DNA of 64,000 bases from Candidatus Nanopelagicales bacterium (GTDB lineage Bacteria; Actinomycetota; Actinomycetes; S36-B12; CAIYMF01), in NCBI GenBank assembly GCA_025456065.1, contig JALOLH010000002.1:40734-104733 (forward strand). Reading direction: 5' to 3'. The first letter of the stretch is position 1, and every line of letters starts with the position of its first letter. The notes beneath the pieces are model-generated. The model did not search any database, was not told where the DNA came from, and saw only the letters and a program-made list of their open reading frames with translations. Below are positions 28,858-38,557 of the stretch, one piece after another. Made by a program: the position numbers and the translations under genes.

Positions 28858-29513
28858 TGGCCATCCTCGATCCGATCAAGCCCACGATCCTGGCCACGCG
28901 GCTGATCCCCAACGTGGATCGCACCCTGGCCGCCAAGCTGGAGCTGCGCGAGGACCAGCGCAGCCTCGCGCTGATCACCTGCGACATCGACGACGCCCTC
29001 TACGTGTCGCTGGACGAAGCCACCAAGATGGCCGAGGTGGAGGTCGTCTACGCGCACAGCTTCTACGCGGGCTCTGCGCACGCCTCCGGCCCGTTGTCGG
29101 GCGAGATCATCGGGATCCTCGCCGGTCCGTCCGAGGCCGAGGCGCGGGCGGGCCTGCACGCCGCCGTCGACTACGCCCGCGAGCGCGCGTGGTTCCACAG
29201 CGCCGACGAGGCGGGCGACCTGGCCTTCTTCGACCATGCGATCTCCCGCACGGGCAGCTACCTGAGCACGGCGGCCGAGGTCGAGCTGGGCACGCCCATG
29301 GCCTACCTCATCGCCCCGCCGCTGGAGGCCACCTTCGCGCTGGACGCCGCGCTCAAGGCCGCCGACGTCGAGCTGCGCGTCTGGTTCGCTCCGCCGTCGG
29401 AGACGAACTTCTCCGGCGGCTTCCTGACCGGGTCGCAGAGCGCCGTCGTGGCGGCCTGCAACGCGTTCCGCGAGGCGGTCCTCGAGGTCGCCGCGCAGCC
29501 CAGGGAGGTCTGA
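28854..29513 (+). CDS. eutL: EutL tandem BMC-T shell protein
   Basis: LDPIKPTILATRLIPNVD, VVYAHSFYAGSAHASGPLSGEIIGILAGP, PPSETNFSGGFLTGSQSA. Confidence 0.96.
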   Translation: MMAILDPIKPTILATRLIPNVDRTLAAKLELREDQRSLALITCDIDDALYVSLDEATKMAEVEVVYAHSFYAGSAHASGPLSGEIIGILAGPSEAEARAGLHAAVDYARERAWFHSADEAGDLAFFDHAISRTGSYLSTAAEVELGTPMAYLIAPPLEATFALDAALKAADVELRVWFAPPSETNFSGGFLTGSQSAVVAACNAFREAVLEVAAQPREV

Positions 29514-29516
29514 GGC

Positions 29517-31022
29517 GTGCCCGCCGCGTTCGATGACGACCTGCGCTCGGTGCAGGAGGCGCGCGACCTCGCGGTCGCCTGCCGCGCCGCCCAGCGCGCC
29601 TTCGCCCGGGCCAGCCAGGCCGAGGTGGATCGCGTGTGCGAGGCGATGGCCACCGCGGTGCACCGGGAGGCGCCCCGGCTCGCGCAACTGGCCCACGAGG
29701 AGACGGGCTACGGGGTGGCGGCGCACAAGCAGATCAAGATCGAGTTCGCCTCGCGCGCGGTGTGGGAGTCCATCCGCGACATCCCCACCGTGGGGGTGGT
29801 GCATCGCGACGACGCGCGCGGCATCATCGAGATCGGCTGGCCGGTCGGCGTCGTGGTGGGCCTGTGCCCGTCGACGAACCCGAACTCCACCGCGATCTAC
29901 AAGGTGCTCATCTCGGTCAAGGCCCGCAACGGCTGCATCATCGCCCCGCACCCGTCCGCCCGTCGTGCCACGTACGAGGCGGTGCGCGTGATGGCCGAGG
30001 CGGGGGAGCGGGTGGGCATGCCGCCCGGCCTGGTGGCCTGCATGCAGCAGATCAGCCTGCAGGGCTCCCAGGAGCTGATGCGCCACTACGCCACGTCGCT
30101 GATCCTGGCCACGGGCGGTACCCCGATGGTCCGGGCGGCGCACAGCACGGGCAAGCCGGCCCTCGGCGTCGGGCCGGGCAACGTGCCGGTGTACGTGGAC
30201 CGCAGCGCCGACGTGGCGGCGGCGGCCGAGGCGATCGTGAACTCCAAGGCCTTCGACTGCTCCACCATCTGCGCCACCGAGCAGGCGGTGGTGGCCGACG
30301 CCCCGATCGCCGCGGAGCTGAAGGAGCAGATGCAGCGGCACGGCGCGCACTGGGTGACCCCGGACCAGAAGGCGGCGCTCGCCCGGGCGCTGTTCCTGCC
30401 CGGGGGGGCGATGAACCCCGCGGCTGTCGGGCGCACCCCCCAGCAGCTCGCGGCGCTGGCCGGCATCGAGGTGCCCCGCAGCGCCCGGATCCTGGTCGCC
30501 GAGCTCGCGGGCGTGGGCCGCGAGGAGCCCCTGAGCGCCGAGAAGCTGACCACGGTGCTGGGCTGGTACGTCGAGGACGGCTGGCGGGCCGGCTGTGAGC
30601 GTGCCATCGCGCTGCTGCACTACGGCGGGGACGGGCACTCCCTGGTGCTGCACGCCACCGACGAGGCGGTCATCCTCGCCTTCGGCCTGGAGAAGCCGGC
30701 GTTCCGCATCCTGGTGAACACGTGGGGCACCCTCGGCGCGATCGGCGCGACGACCGGCCTGATGCCCTCGATGACGCTGGCCCCCGGCGGCATCGGTGGG
30801 GCGGTGGTCAGCGACAACATCACCGTGCACCACCTGCTCAACATCAAGCGGGTCGCGACGCAGCTGCGTCCCCCGCCGCGCGAGGCCTTCACGCTGGCCC
30901 CGGACATCGTGGGCGCCCCAGCCCGGCGGCACGACGAGGACGGGCCACGGGCCGACCGCCCTGGCGACACCGTGGACCGGATCGTGCGCCGGGTGCTCGC
31001 CGAGCTCGGGGGTGGGCCGTGA
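29517..31022 (+). CDS. eutE: CoA-acylating acetaldehyde dehydrogenase
   Basis: [31 protein letters not shown] catalytic Cys; eut operon position; C-terminal amphipathic tail. Confidence 0.92.
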   Translation: MPAAFDDDLRSVQEARDLAVACRAAQRAFARASQAEVDRVCEAMATAVHREAPRLAQLAHEETGYGVAAHKQIKIEFASRAVWESIRDIPTVGVVHRDDARGIIEIGWPVGVVVGLCPSTNPNSTAIYKVLISVKARNGCIIAPHPSARRATYEAVRVMAEAGERVGMPPGLVACMQQISLQGSQELMRHYATSLILATGGTPMVRAAHSTGKPALGVGPGNVPVYVDRSADVAAAAEAIVNSKAFDCSTICATEQAVVADAPIAAELKEQMQRHGAHWVTPDQKAALARALFLPGGAMNPAAVGRTPQQLAALAGIEVPRSARILVAELAGVGREEPLSAEKLTTVLGWYVEDGWRAGCERAIALLHYGGDGHSLVLHATDEAVILAFGLEKPAFRILVNTWGTLGAIGATTGLMPSMTLAPGGIGGAVVSDNITVHHLLNIKRVATQLRPPPREAFTLAPDIVGAPARRHDEDGPRADRPGDTVDRIVRRVLAELGGGP

Positions 31023-31140
31023 GCTTCCCGCGCGCCAACCGGCCCCCGCCGTCCGAGCGGACCACCGCCCGGACCAGGCGTGATCCCGAGTTCCGCACAG
31101 CAGTACCCCGACGACCGGCAACGAGAGACAGGACACTCCA

Positions 31141-31449
31141 GTGGCAAATCCCCAGATGATCGCGCTCGGCATGGTCGAGACGCGTGGACTCGTCGGCGCG
31201 ATCGAGGCCGCCGACGCGATGGTGAAGGCGGCGAACGTCACGCTGATCGGCAAGGAGCAGATCGGCGGTGGCTACGTGACCGTGATGGTGCGCGGTGACG
31301 TCGGTGCGGTGAAGGCCGCCACCGACGCCGGCGCCGCGGCGGCCCAGCGCGTGGGCGACCTCGTGAGCGTGCACGTGATCCCGCGGCCCCACGGGGACGT
31401 GGAGTTCATCCTGCCCGCGCAGAATCCCGAGGCCGCGTCGGCGAAGTAG
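31141..31449 (+). CDS. eutM: EutM-type hexameric BMC-H shell protein
   Basis: [53 protein letters not shown]. Confidence 0.97.
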   Translation: MANPQMIALGMVETRGLVGAIEAADAMVKAANVTLIGKEQIGGGYVTVMVRGDVGAVKAATDAGAAAAQRVGDLVSVHVIPRPHGDVEFILPAQNPEAASAK

Positions 31450-31477
31450 GTGCCGGCCCTGCTGCTGAGGTGCTGCC

Positions 31478-32035
31478 GTGACACGTCGGTTCCACACCGC
31501 CGATGACGTGCTCCGTCGTGCCGCCACGGGTGCGACGGAGTACGTCATCGCGCCCGGCGACCGGCTGACGCCTGCCGCGCGCGACGCCGCGGGGGAGCGC
31601 GGGTTGCGCATCGTGGAACAGGCGCCACCGGGTCCGTCGTCACAGCGAGCTGTGCCCGCGGGCACGGCTCGCGGGCACCGGGTGCCGCTGGTCCACGCCC
31701 CCGGTGCCAGCACCTGCGCGCTCGACCCGTTCCCGGTGGACATCGGCCGCCCGGAGATGGACGTCCGCCTGCGCGACGTCGTCACATCCGCCGACGGGAT
31801 GCCCATGGCCGCTGGGGTGATGAGCCTGCGGGCCGGGAGCTTCCCGTGGACCCTCGACTACGACGAGATCGAGTACGTGCTCGAGGGCGAGCTGCACATC
31901 ACGCGGGGGAACACGCTCGTCGTGGGACGTCCGGGGGACGTCATCGCCGTGCCCAAGGGCTCGTCCATCACCTTCGGCACCCCCTCGTGGGCCAGGTTCC
32001 TCTACGTCACCTACCCGGCCGACTGGGCGGGCTGA
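31478..32035 (+). CDS. eutQ: EutQ cupin protein
   Basis: FPWTLDYDEIEYVLEGELHITRGNTLVVGRPGDVIAVPKGSSITFGTPSWARFLYVTYPADW. Confidence 0.93.
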   Translation: MTRRFHTADDVLRRAATGATEYVIAPGDRLTPAARDAAGERGLRIVEQAPPGPSSQRAVPAGTARGHRVPLVHAPGASTCALDPFPVDIGRPEMDVRLRDVVTSADGMPMAAGVMSLRAGSFPWTLDYDEIEYVLEGELHITRGNTLVVGRPGDVIAVPKGSSITFGTPSWARFLYVTYPADWAG

Positions 32036-32038
32036 CCG

Positions 32039-32914
32039 ATGACCACCGACCTTGCCGCGACGATGGCTGCCCTCGAGGCCGCCATCGACGCAGGTCCCCT
32101 GGCCGAGCCGCCCGTCGCGGTGAAGGCCGGGGTGGACCTCGGCACGGCGTACACCGTCCTGGTCGCGCTCGACGAGCGGGACCGGCCGCTGGCCGCCGCG
32201 TACCAGTTCGCCGACGTCGTCCGCGACGGCGTGGTGACCGACTTCGTCGGCGCGGTCGACGTGCTCCGGGGGCTCACCGCGGACGTCGAGGCCCGGCTCG
32301 GCACGTCGATCCCCGCGGCAACCGGGGCCTATCCGCCCGGGGTGCCGCGCAGCGAGGTGCGGGCGGTCGCGCACGTCATCGAGGCGGTCGGCATGCAGTG
32401 CGACGGCCTGGTCGACGAGCCGTCCGCGGCGAACGCGGTCCTCGGCCTGCGCGACGGCGTCGTCGTCGACGTGGGCGGCGGCACCACCGGCGTGGCGGTC
32501 GTGCAGGACGGCCGGGTCGTCCACACCGACGACCAGCCGACCGGCGGCACGCACTTCACCCTGGTCATCGCCGGGGCGCTGGGCGTCCCCTTCGACCGGG
32601 CCGAGGCGCTCAAGACCGACCCGACCCAGCAGGCGCGCCTGTTCCCGCTGGTCCGCCCGGTGATGGAGAAGGTGGCGTCGATCGTCACGAGCAGCACGGG
32701 CGGTTGGCCGGCGCCCGTGGTGCACCTCGTCGGTGGCACGGTCGCCTTCCCGGGCTTCGCCGAGGTCGTCGCCGAGGCCACCGGGCTCGACGTGCACGTC
32801 CCCGTCGCCCCGCTGTTCGTCACCCCGCTCGGGATCGCCCGCAGCGCCCGGTCCCACCGCACACCCACCGCGGGCCACCCGCTCGCCGATCGAGGAGGTC
32901 ACACCCGTGGCTGA
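32039..32914 (+). CDS. eutJ: EutJ chaperone-like (actin/Hsp70-fold) protein
   Basis: VKAGVDLGTAYTVLVALD, DVGGGTTGVAVVQDG. Confidence 0.92.
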   Translation: MTTDLAATMAALEAAIDAGPLAEPPVAVKAGVDLGTAYTVLVALDERDRPLAAAYQFADVVRDGVVTDFVGAVDVLRGLTADVEARLGTSIPAATGAYPPGVPRSEVRAVAHVIEAVGMQCDGLVDEPSAANAVLGLRDGVVVDVGGGTTGVAVVQDGRVVHTDDQPTGGTHFTLVIAGALGVPFDRAEALKTDPTQQARLFPLVRPVMEKVASIVTSSTGGWPAPVVHLVGGTVAFPGFAEVVAEATGLDVHVPVAPLFVTPLGIARSARSHRTPTAGHPLADRGGHTRG

Positions 32915-33530
32915 CGACTTCGAACTCCGCGCGTACTGCTACATCGACCGGATGCAGCCGCAGTTCGCGTCGTTCGTCGGCACCGTGACCCAGGGCGACC
33001 TGCCCGTCGAGGGGATGGCCGCGCTCTACGTCGAGATGGCACCGGGCAACCACGTCTTCCGGGTCGTGGACGTCGCGGTGAAGACGACCCAGGCCCGGCC
33101 CGGGGCACAGATCGTCGAGCGGCAGTTCGGCATGTTCGAGCTGCACTCCGAGTCCCAGGCCGAGGTGCTGCAGGCCGGCGACGCGGTGCTCGCCGAGGTC
33201 GGCCTGCCCGTCAGTGCCCGCCTGCGCCCGCAGGTGGCCTCCATGCAGGTGATCACGAACGTGAGCCCGTACCAGTCCCAGCTGCTGAACCGGTTCACCC
33301 GCGGCATGATGCTGGTCGCGGGCCAGACCATGCTGGTGCTCGAGTGCACACCAGCGGCCTACATCAACCTGGCTGCGAACGAGGCGGAGAAGGCCGCGGA
33401 CGTCAACCTCATGCACGTCGCGTCGGTCGGGGTGTACGGCCGCCTCTGGATGGCGGGCACCGAGGCCGACATCCTGGCCGCACGCAACGCCGCAATCGCC
33501 GCATTGGAGGGCATCGATGGCCGCGCCTGA
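32907..33530 (+). CDS. Tandem BMC-domain (BMC-T) shell protein resembling the RMM-type trimer
   Basis: GTG start after GAGGAGG; YCYIDRMQPQFASFVGT...MAALYVEMAPG...VVERQFGMFELHSES...NRFTRGMMLVAGQTMLVLECTPAAYINLAANEAEKAADVNLMHVASVGVYGRLWMAGTEADI. Confidence 0.82.
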   Translation: MADDFELRAYCYIDRMQPQFASFVGTVTQGDLPVEGMAALYVEMAPGNHVFRVVDVAVKTTQARPGAQIVERQFGMFELHSESQAEVLQAGDAVLAEVGLPVSARLRPQVASMQVITNVSPYQSQLLNRFTRGMMLVAGQTMLVLECTPAAYINLAANEAEKAADVNLMHVASVGVYGRLWMAGTEADILAARNAAIAALEGIDGRA

Positions 33531-33834
33531 GCGCGGGGCGGACCAGCCGCGCCGCAGGTTCATCACCCGCACCCACGTGGAGGACGCCGCTGCTGCCGGG
33601 CAGTCGGTGCGGGTCGGTCCGCGCGACGTCGTGACCGACGAGGCCGCGCAGCGCGCGGAGGACCTGGGGGTGGCGATCGAGCGGGACCGGGGTGCTGCGG
33701 TCCCCGGGTCGGGCGTCGGCGCGGGAGGGCTGCGCCGGGCCGTCCGGGCGGCGGTGATCGCCGAGCTGGGCCACGAGCCGGCGCGCCTCGACCAGGTCAT
33801 CGACGACGTCCTGCGGGCCCGATCCCTGGCCTGA
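33517..33834 (+). CDS. Small EutQ-N-terminal-like protein with terminal amphipathic helices; last gene of the BMC operon
   Basis: RRFITRTHVEDAAAAGQSVRVGPRDVVTDEAAQRAEDLGVAIERD compares with EutQ N-terminus RRFHTADDVLRRAATGATEYVIAPGDRLTPAARDAAGERGLRIVEQ. Confidence 0.7.
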   Translation: MAAPERGADQPRRRFITRTHVEDAAAAGQSVRVGPRDVVTDEAAQRAEDLGVAIERDRGAAVPGSGVGAGGLRRAVRAAVIAELGHEPARLDQVIDDVLRARSLA

Positions 33835-33857
33835 CCGCTGCCGGCCCCGCGCGCACC

Positions 33858-34667
33858 TCATCGTGCCCGCGACGTCCGCCGCTGCACGTACTCGGCCAGG
33901 CGGGACAGGGTGATGTTCACGGTGAGGTAGACCACCAGGACGACCACGAACAGGGGGAAGCGGTACCGGTCGCCGAAGAAGCTGTAGTTGAGCTGCATCG
34001 TGCGCAGCAGCTCCGGGTAGCCCACGATGAAGCCGAGCGAGGAGTCCTTGAGCAGGACCACGAACTGGCTGATCAGGCTCGGCAGCATGAGTCGGATGAC
34101 CTGCGGGAACTGGATGAGCGCGAGCGTCTGGCCCCGGGTGAGCCCGATCGCCGTGCCGGCCTCCACCTGCCCGCGGGGCAGGGCCGCCAGGCCGGCGCGC
34201 AGGATCTCGGCGAGGATCGCGGCGTTGTAGAGGACGAGCCCGAAGACGACCGCGCTGAAGGCCGACAGGCCCAGGGCGAGCAGGCCGAAGAACATCATGA
34301 GCAGCACCGGCATGCCGCGCAGGAACTCGATCAGCACGGTCAGCGGCCGGCCCAGCCAGCGCGGGCCCGCGGCGCGCAGGGCGGCGAGCGCGAACGCGAG
34401 CAGGAGGGCGACCGGTGCGGCCACCGCGGCGGCCAGCAGGGTGGCACGCAGGCCACGGCCCAGGGACTTCCACACGTCGACGGCGTCCTGGCCCTTGGGC
34501 GGGTCGGTGAAGACGGTCCACCGGTCGTCGAACAGGCCCCGCCCCGCCATCCCGGCGAGCAGGTACGCCAGCGCGGTCAGCAGCGCGAGGGCGACCACCG
34601 CCGAGGCGATCCGCTCGTTGCGCAGGGTGCGCGGTCCCGGCTCGTCGTAGAGGACGCTGCGGCTCAT
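33858..34667 (-). CDS. Polar amino acid ABC transporter permease (GluD-like)
   Basis: 269 aa; GMPVLLMMFFGL and EAGTAIGLTRGQTLALIQFPQVIRLMLP HisM-type permease motif. Confidence 0.88.
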   Translation of the reverse strand: MSRSVLYDEPGPRTLRNERIASAVVALALLTALAYLLAGMAGRGLFDDRWTVFTDPPKGQDAVDVWKSLGRGLRATLLAAAVAAPVALLLAFALAALRAAGPRWLGRPLTVLIEFLRGMPVLLMMFFGLLALGLSAFSAVVFGLVLYNAAILAEILRAGLAALPRGQVEAGTAIGLTRGQTLALIQFPQVIRLMLPSLISQFVVLLKDSSLGFIVGYPELLRTMQLNYSFFGDRYRFPLFVVVLVVYLTVNITLSRLAEYVQRRTSRAR

Positions 34668-35314
34668 CGCGTGAACACCACCCGGCGCTCCACCCAGCCG
34701 GCCACCGCCCCGGCGGGGATCGTGATGAGCAGGTAGAACAGGGCGACCCCGAGCAGCACCGCCACCACGTCAGCCGGGTAGTCGCGGGCCAGTCCGCGGC
34801 CCGTCGCGGTGAGCTCGACCACCGCGAAGCCCGCGGCCACCGACGTGTTCTTCGTGAGGGCGATGAGGACGTTGATCAGCGGTGGGACCACGCTGCGCAG
34901 CGCCTGCGGCAGCACGACCAGCCACAGGGTGCTCACGGTGCCCAGGCCGATCGCCCGCGCCGCCTCGGCCTGCCCCACGCCGACCGCGTTGATGCCCGAG
35001 CGGACCGCCTCGCACACGAACGCCGACGTGTAGACCGTCAGCGCGATGACGGCGGGCAGGGTGCCCAGCGGCAGGACGATGCCCATGCCCGGCAGGATGA
35101 ACACGAAGAACACGAAGACCAGCGTGAGCGGGGTGTTGCGCCCGGCCTCCACCAGCGCCGCCGCGATCGTGCGCAGGGACCGCAACGGGGAGACCCGGAA
35201 GGCGGCCAGCACCGTGCCCAGCACGAGGGACAGCGCGCCCGAGACGACGGTGAGGTACAGGGTCACGCGGAACCCGGTGAGGTACGCCGGGATCGACTCC
35301 AGGACGGCATCCAT
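34664..35314 (-). CDS. Polar amino acid ABC transporter permease (GluC-like)
   Basis: 216 aa; RNTPLTLVFVFFVFILPGMG; AEAARAIGLGTVSTLWLVVLPQALRSVVPPL. Confidence 0.88.
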   Translation of the reverse strand: MDAVLESIPAYLTGFRVTLYLTVVSGALSLVLGTVLAAFRVSPLRSLRTIAAALVEAGRNTPLTLVFVFFVFILPGMGIVLPLGTLPAVIALTVYTSAFVCEAVRSGINAVGVGQAEAARAIGLGTVSTLWLVVLPQALRSVVPPLINVLIALTKNTSVAAGFAVVELTATGRGLARDYPADVVAVLLGVALFYLLITIPAGAVAGWVERRVVFTR

Positions 35315-35387
35315 GCCCGTACCCCCCTCGTCGCTGTGCCGGCCCGGCCCGGGCCCACCGCCGTGGACCCGGGCCGAGCCGGACCGA

Positions 35388-36278
35388 TCAGTACCGGTCG
35401 ATCGTCGGTGGCTCCGGGGTGTCGAGCACCTCGCCGGCGGTCGACTCCCAGGCCGCGGTCCAGCGCCCGTCGGTGAAGGAGGCCTCCAGCACGTCGTTGA
35501 TGAAGGTCCGGAACTCGTCGTCGCCCTTGCGCAGGCCGACGCCGTACGGCTCCTCGGTGAACGGCTCGCCGGCGATGCGGAAGTCGTTGGGGGACTCGGC
35601 GACGTAGCCGCCGAGGATGACGTTGTCGGTGGTGACCGCGTCGACCTGCCCGTTGCGCAGCGGGTCCAGGCAGTCGGTGTAGGCGGCGAAGGTCACCAGC
35701 TCGGTGTCCGGGAAGTTCTCCTGGATGTTGCCCGCCGGGGTGGACCCGTCGACCGAGCAGACGGTCTTGCCGGCGATGTCGTCGGGGCCGTTGATGGAGT
35801 CGTCGTCGGCACGGACCATCAGCGACTGCCCAGCCTCGTAGTACGGTCCGGCGAAGTCGACGACCTCCTTGCGGGCGTCGTTGATGGTGTAGGTCGCCAC
35901 CACGATGTCGACCCGGCCGTCCTGGATGAACGGCTCGCGGTTGGCCGAGACGGTCTCGACCCAGGTGATGCCGTCCTCGGGGATCCCCAGCTCATCGGCG
36001 ATGATCTTCGCGATCTCGACGTCGAAGCCCACGGGGGTGCCGTCCGGGCCCTGCAGGCCGAACAGGGGTTGGTCGAACTTGGTCCCGACGGTGATCGCGC
36101 CCGCGTCGGCCAGGCGCGCCATGGTGGTGCCCTCGGCGAAGCCCGGCGCGCCGCCGGTCGCCCCCCCACCGGGCTCGCCGGTCAGGTCGCCGCCCGCATC
36201 ACCGTCCGACCCGCATGCCGACAGCGCGAGGATGCCAGCGGCCGCGAGGGCCGCCCATCGGGTGTTCCGTGTGCCCAT
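35388..36278 (-). CDS. Glutamate-type ABC transporter substrate-binding lipoprotein (GluB-like)
   Basis: Lipobox LALSAC; SBP family 3 pattern ...GFDVEIAKIIADELGI... Confidence 0.9.
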   Translation of the reverse strand: MGTRNTRWAALAAAGILALSACGSDGDAGGDLTGEPGGGATGGAPGFAEGTTMARLADAGAITVGTKFDQPLFGLQGPDGTPVGFDVEIAKIIADELGIPEDGITWVETVSANREPFIQDGRVDIVVATYTINDARKEVVDFAGPYYEAGQSLMVRADDDSINGPDDIAGKTVCSVDGSTPAGNIQENFPDTELVTFAAYTDCLDPLRNGQVDAVTTDNVILGGYVAESPNDFRIAGEPFTEEPYGVGLRKGDDEFRTFINDVLEASFTDGRWTAAWESTAGEVLDTPEPPTIDRY

Positions 36279-36349
36279 CGTGGTCCTCCTTGAGGGGATG
36301 CGGTGTGGTGGCCGCCTGGTGGTGGTGTCGTGCGAGGCGTCGTGGGCGG

Positions 36350-37117
<768 letters not shown>

Positions 37118-37258
37118 CTCGCTGCTCGGGCTGGGGCAGCAGGTGGGGACGGCGGACGACGGCGCACGGCGATGGGGGCCCTTCCTGTCGGCTGACGGCG
37201 TCTACCCGCCGTGACGCGAGCCATGCCAGGCAGTGCGTCGTCGCGGGCGAGTGCCCCT

Positions 37259-37277
37259 ACCCCCAGTCGCTGGGGGT
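37259..37277. repeat. Inverted repeat ACCCCCAG-TCG-CTGGGGGT in the gluA/ABC-ATPase divergent intergenic region
   Basis: Perfect 8-bp arms with 3-nt spacer. Confidence 0.65.
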
Positions 37278-37447
37278 CCCCACACGGCCGCTTCGTTCCC
37301 GCGGCGCGTGCTGCAGCCCGCCGCTAGCGTGCTGGTGAGCGCGCCGGCGAGGCACGCGAACCGGGGCCCTGCACGGGTTGCCGCGCAGGATCCCCACGCC
37401 GGTGCGCTCGACTGTCCCGCAGGTACCGTCCCGGGAGGGCAAGCGCG

Positions 37448-38548
37448 ATGGCCACTGTGAAGTTCGACGAAGCCACCCGGATCTACCCGGGCAACGAGAC
37501 GCCGTCGGTCGACCGGCTGGATCTCGACATCGAGGACGGCGAGTTCCTCGTGGTGGTCGGCCCGTCCGGATGCGGCAAGTCCACCGCCCTGCGCATGCTC
37601 GCGGGACTGGAGCCGTGCAACAGCGGGGGCATCTTCATCGGCGACCGCGAGGTCACCCACGTGGCGCCCAAGGACCGCGACATCGCCATGGTGTTCCAGA
37701 ACTACGCCCTGTACCCGCACATGACGGTCCGGGACAACATGGGCTTCGCCCTGAAGATCTCGCGGGTGGACAAGGCCGAGATCGACAAGCGGGTCGAGGA
37801 GGCGGCGAGGATCCTGGACCTGGAGCCGTACCTGGACCGCAAGCCCAAGGCCATGTCCGGTGGGCAGCGCCAGCGCGTGGCCATGGGCCGCGCGATCGTG
37901 CGCAAGCCGCAGGTGTTCCTCATGGACGAGCCGCTGTCCAACCTGGACGCGAAGCTGCGGGTGCAGACGCGCACGCAGATCGCCAAGCTGCAGCGCGACC
38001 TCGGTGTCACGACCGTCTACGTCACCCACGACCAGACCGAGGCGATGACGATGGGCGACCGCATCGCGGTGCTCAGGGAGGGCCTGCTCATGCAGGTCGG
38101 CACCCCTCGCGACCTCTTCGACCAGCCGGCGAACACCTTCGTGGCCGGCTTCATCGGCTCGCCCGCCATGAACCTCATCACCGCACCCGTGCAGGACGGG
38201 CGGGTGCTGCTGGGGGGCAAGCGCGTGGCGCTGCCCCAGGCGGCGGCTGCCGAGCTGGCGGCCGCCGGGGCGACGGAGGTGGTGGTGGGGGTCCGGCCGG
38301 AGGACCTGGTGGTGGGCCCGCCGTCGGACCAGAGCTTCCCGATCACCGTGTCGATCGTGGAGAGCCTCGGGGCCGATGCCTACGTCTACGCCACGGTCGA
38401 GCTGGCGGACGGGACGTCCAAGGAGGTCGTGGCGCGCACCGACGGGCGGGTCCCGCCCCGCATCGGCGAGCGCCTCGAGGTGCACGCCGCCGACCGGCAC
38501 ATCCACCTGTTCGACGCGACCACCACCCAGCGCCTGCACTACGAGTGA
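37448..38548 (+). CDS. Carbohydrate ABC transporter ATPase (UgpC/MsiK-like)
   Basis: GPSGCGKSTALRMLAGLE, MSGGQRQRVAMGRAIVRKPQVFLMDEPLSNLDAKLR, C-terminal TOBE-like domain. Confidence 0.93.
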   Translation: MATVKFDEATRIYPGNETPSVDRLDLDIEDGEFLVVVGPSGCGKSTALRMLAGLEPCNSGGIFIGDREVTHVAPKDRDIAMVFQNYALYPHMTVRDNMGFALKISRVDKAEIDKRVEEAARILDLEPYLDRKPKAMSGGQRQRVAMGRAIVRKPQVFLMDEPLSNLDAKLRVQTRTQIAKLQRDLGVTTVYVTHDQTEAMTMGDRIAVLREGLLMQVGTPRDLFDQPANTFVAGFIGSPAMNLITAPVQDGRVLLGGKRVALPQAAAAELAAAGATEVVVGVRPEDLVVGPPSDQSFPITVSIVESLGADAYVYATVELADGTSKEVVARTDGRVPPRIGERLEVHAADRHIHLFDATTTQRLHYE

Positions 38549-38557
38549 GCGCCCGGG

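Noticed and set aside
28560-31253. 897-aa minus-strand ORF
   Set aside because: Antisense to eutL/eutE; shadow frame.
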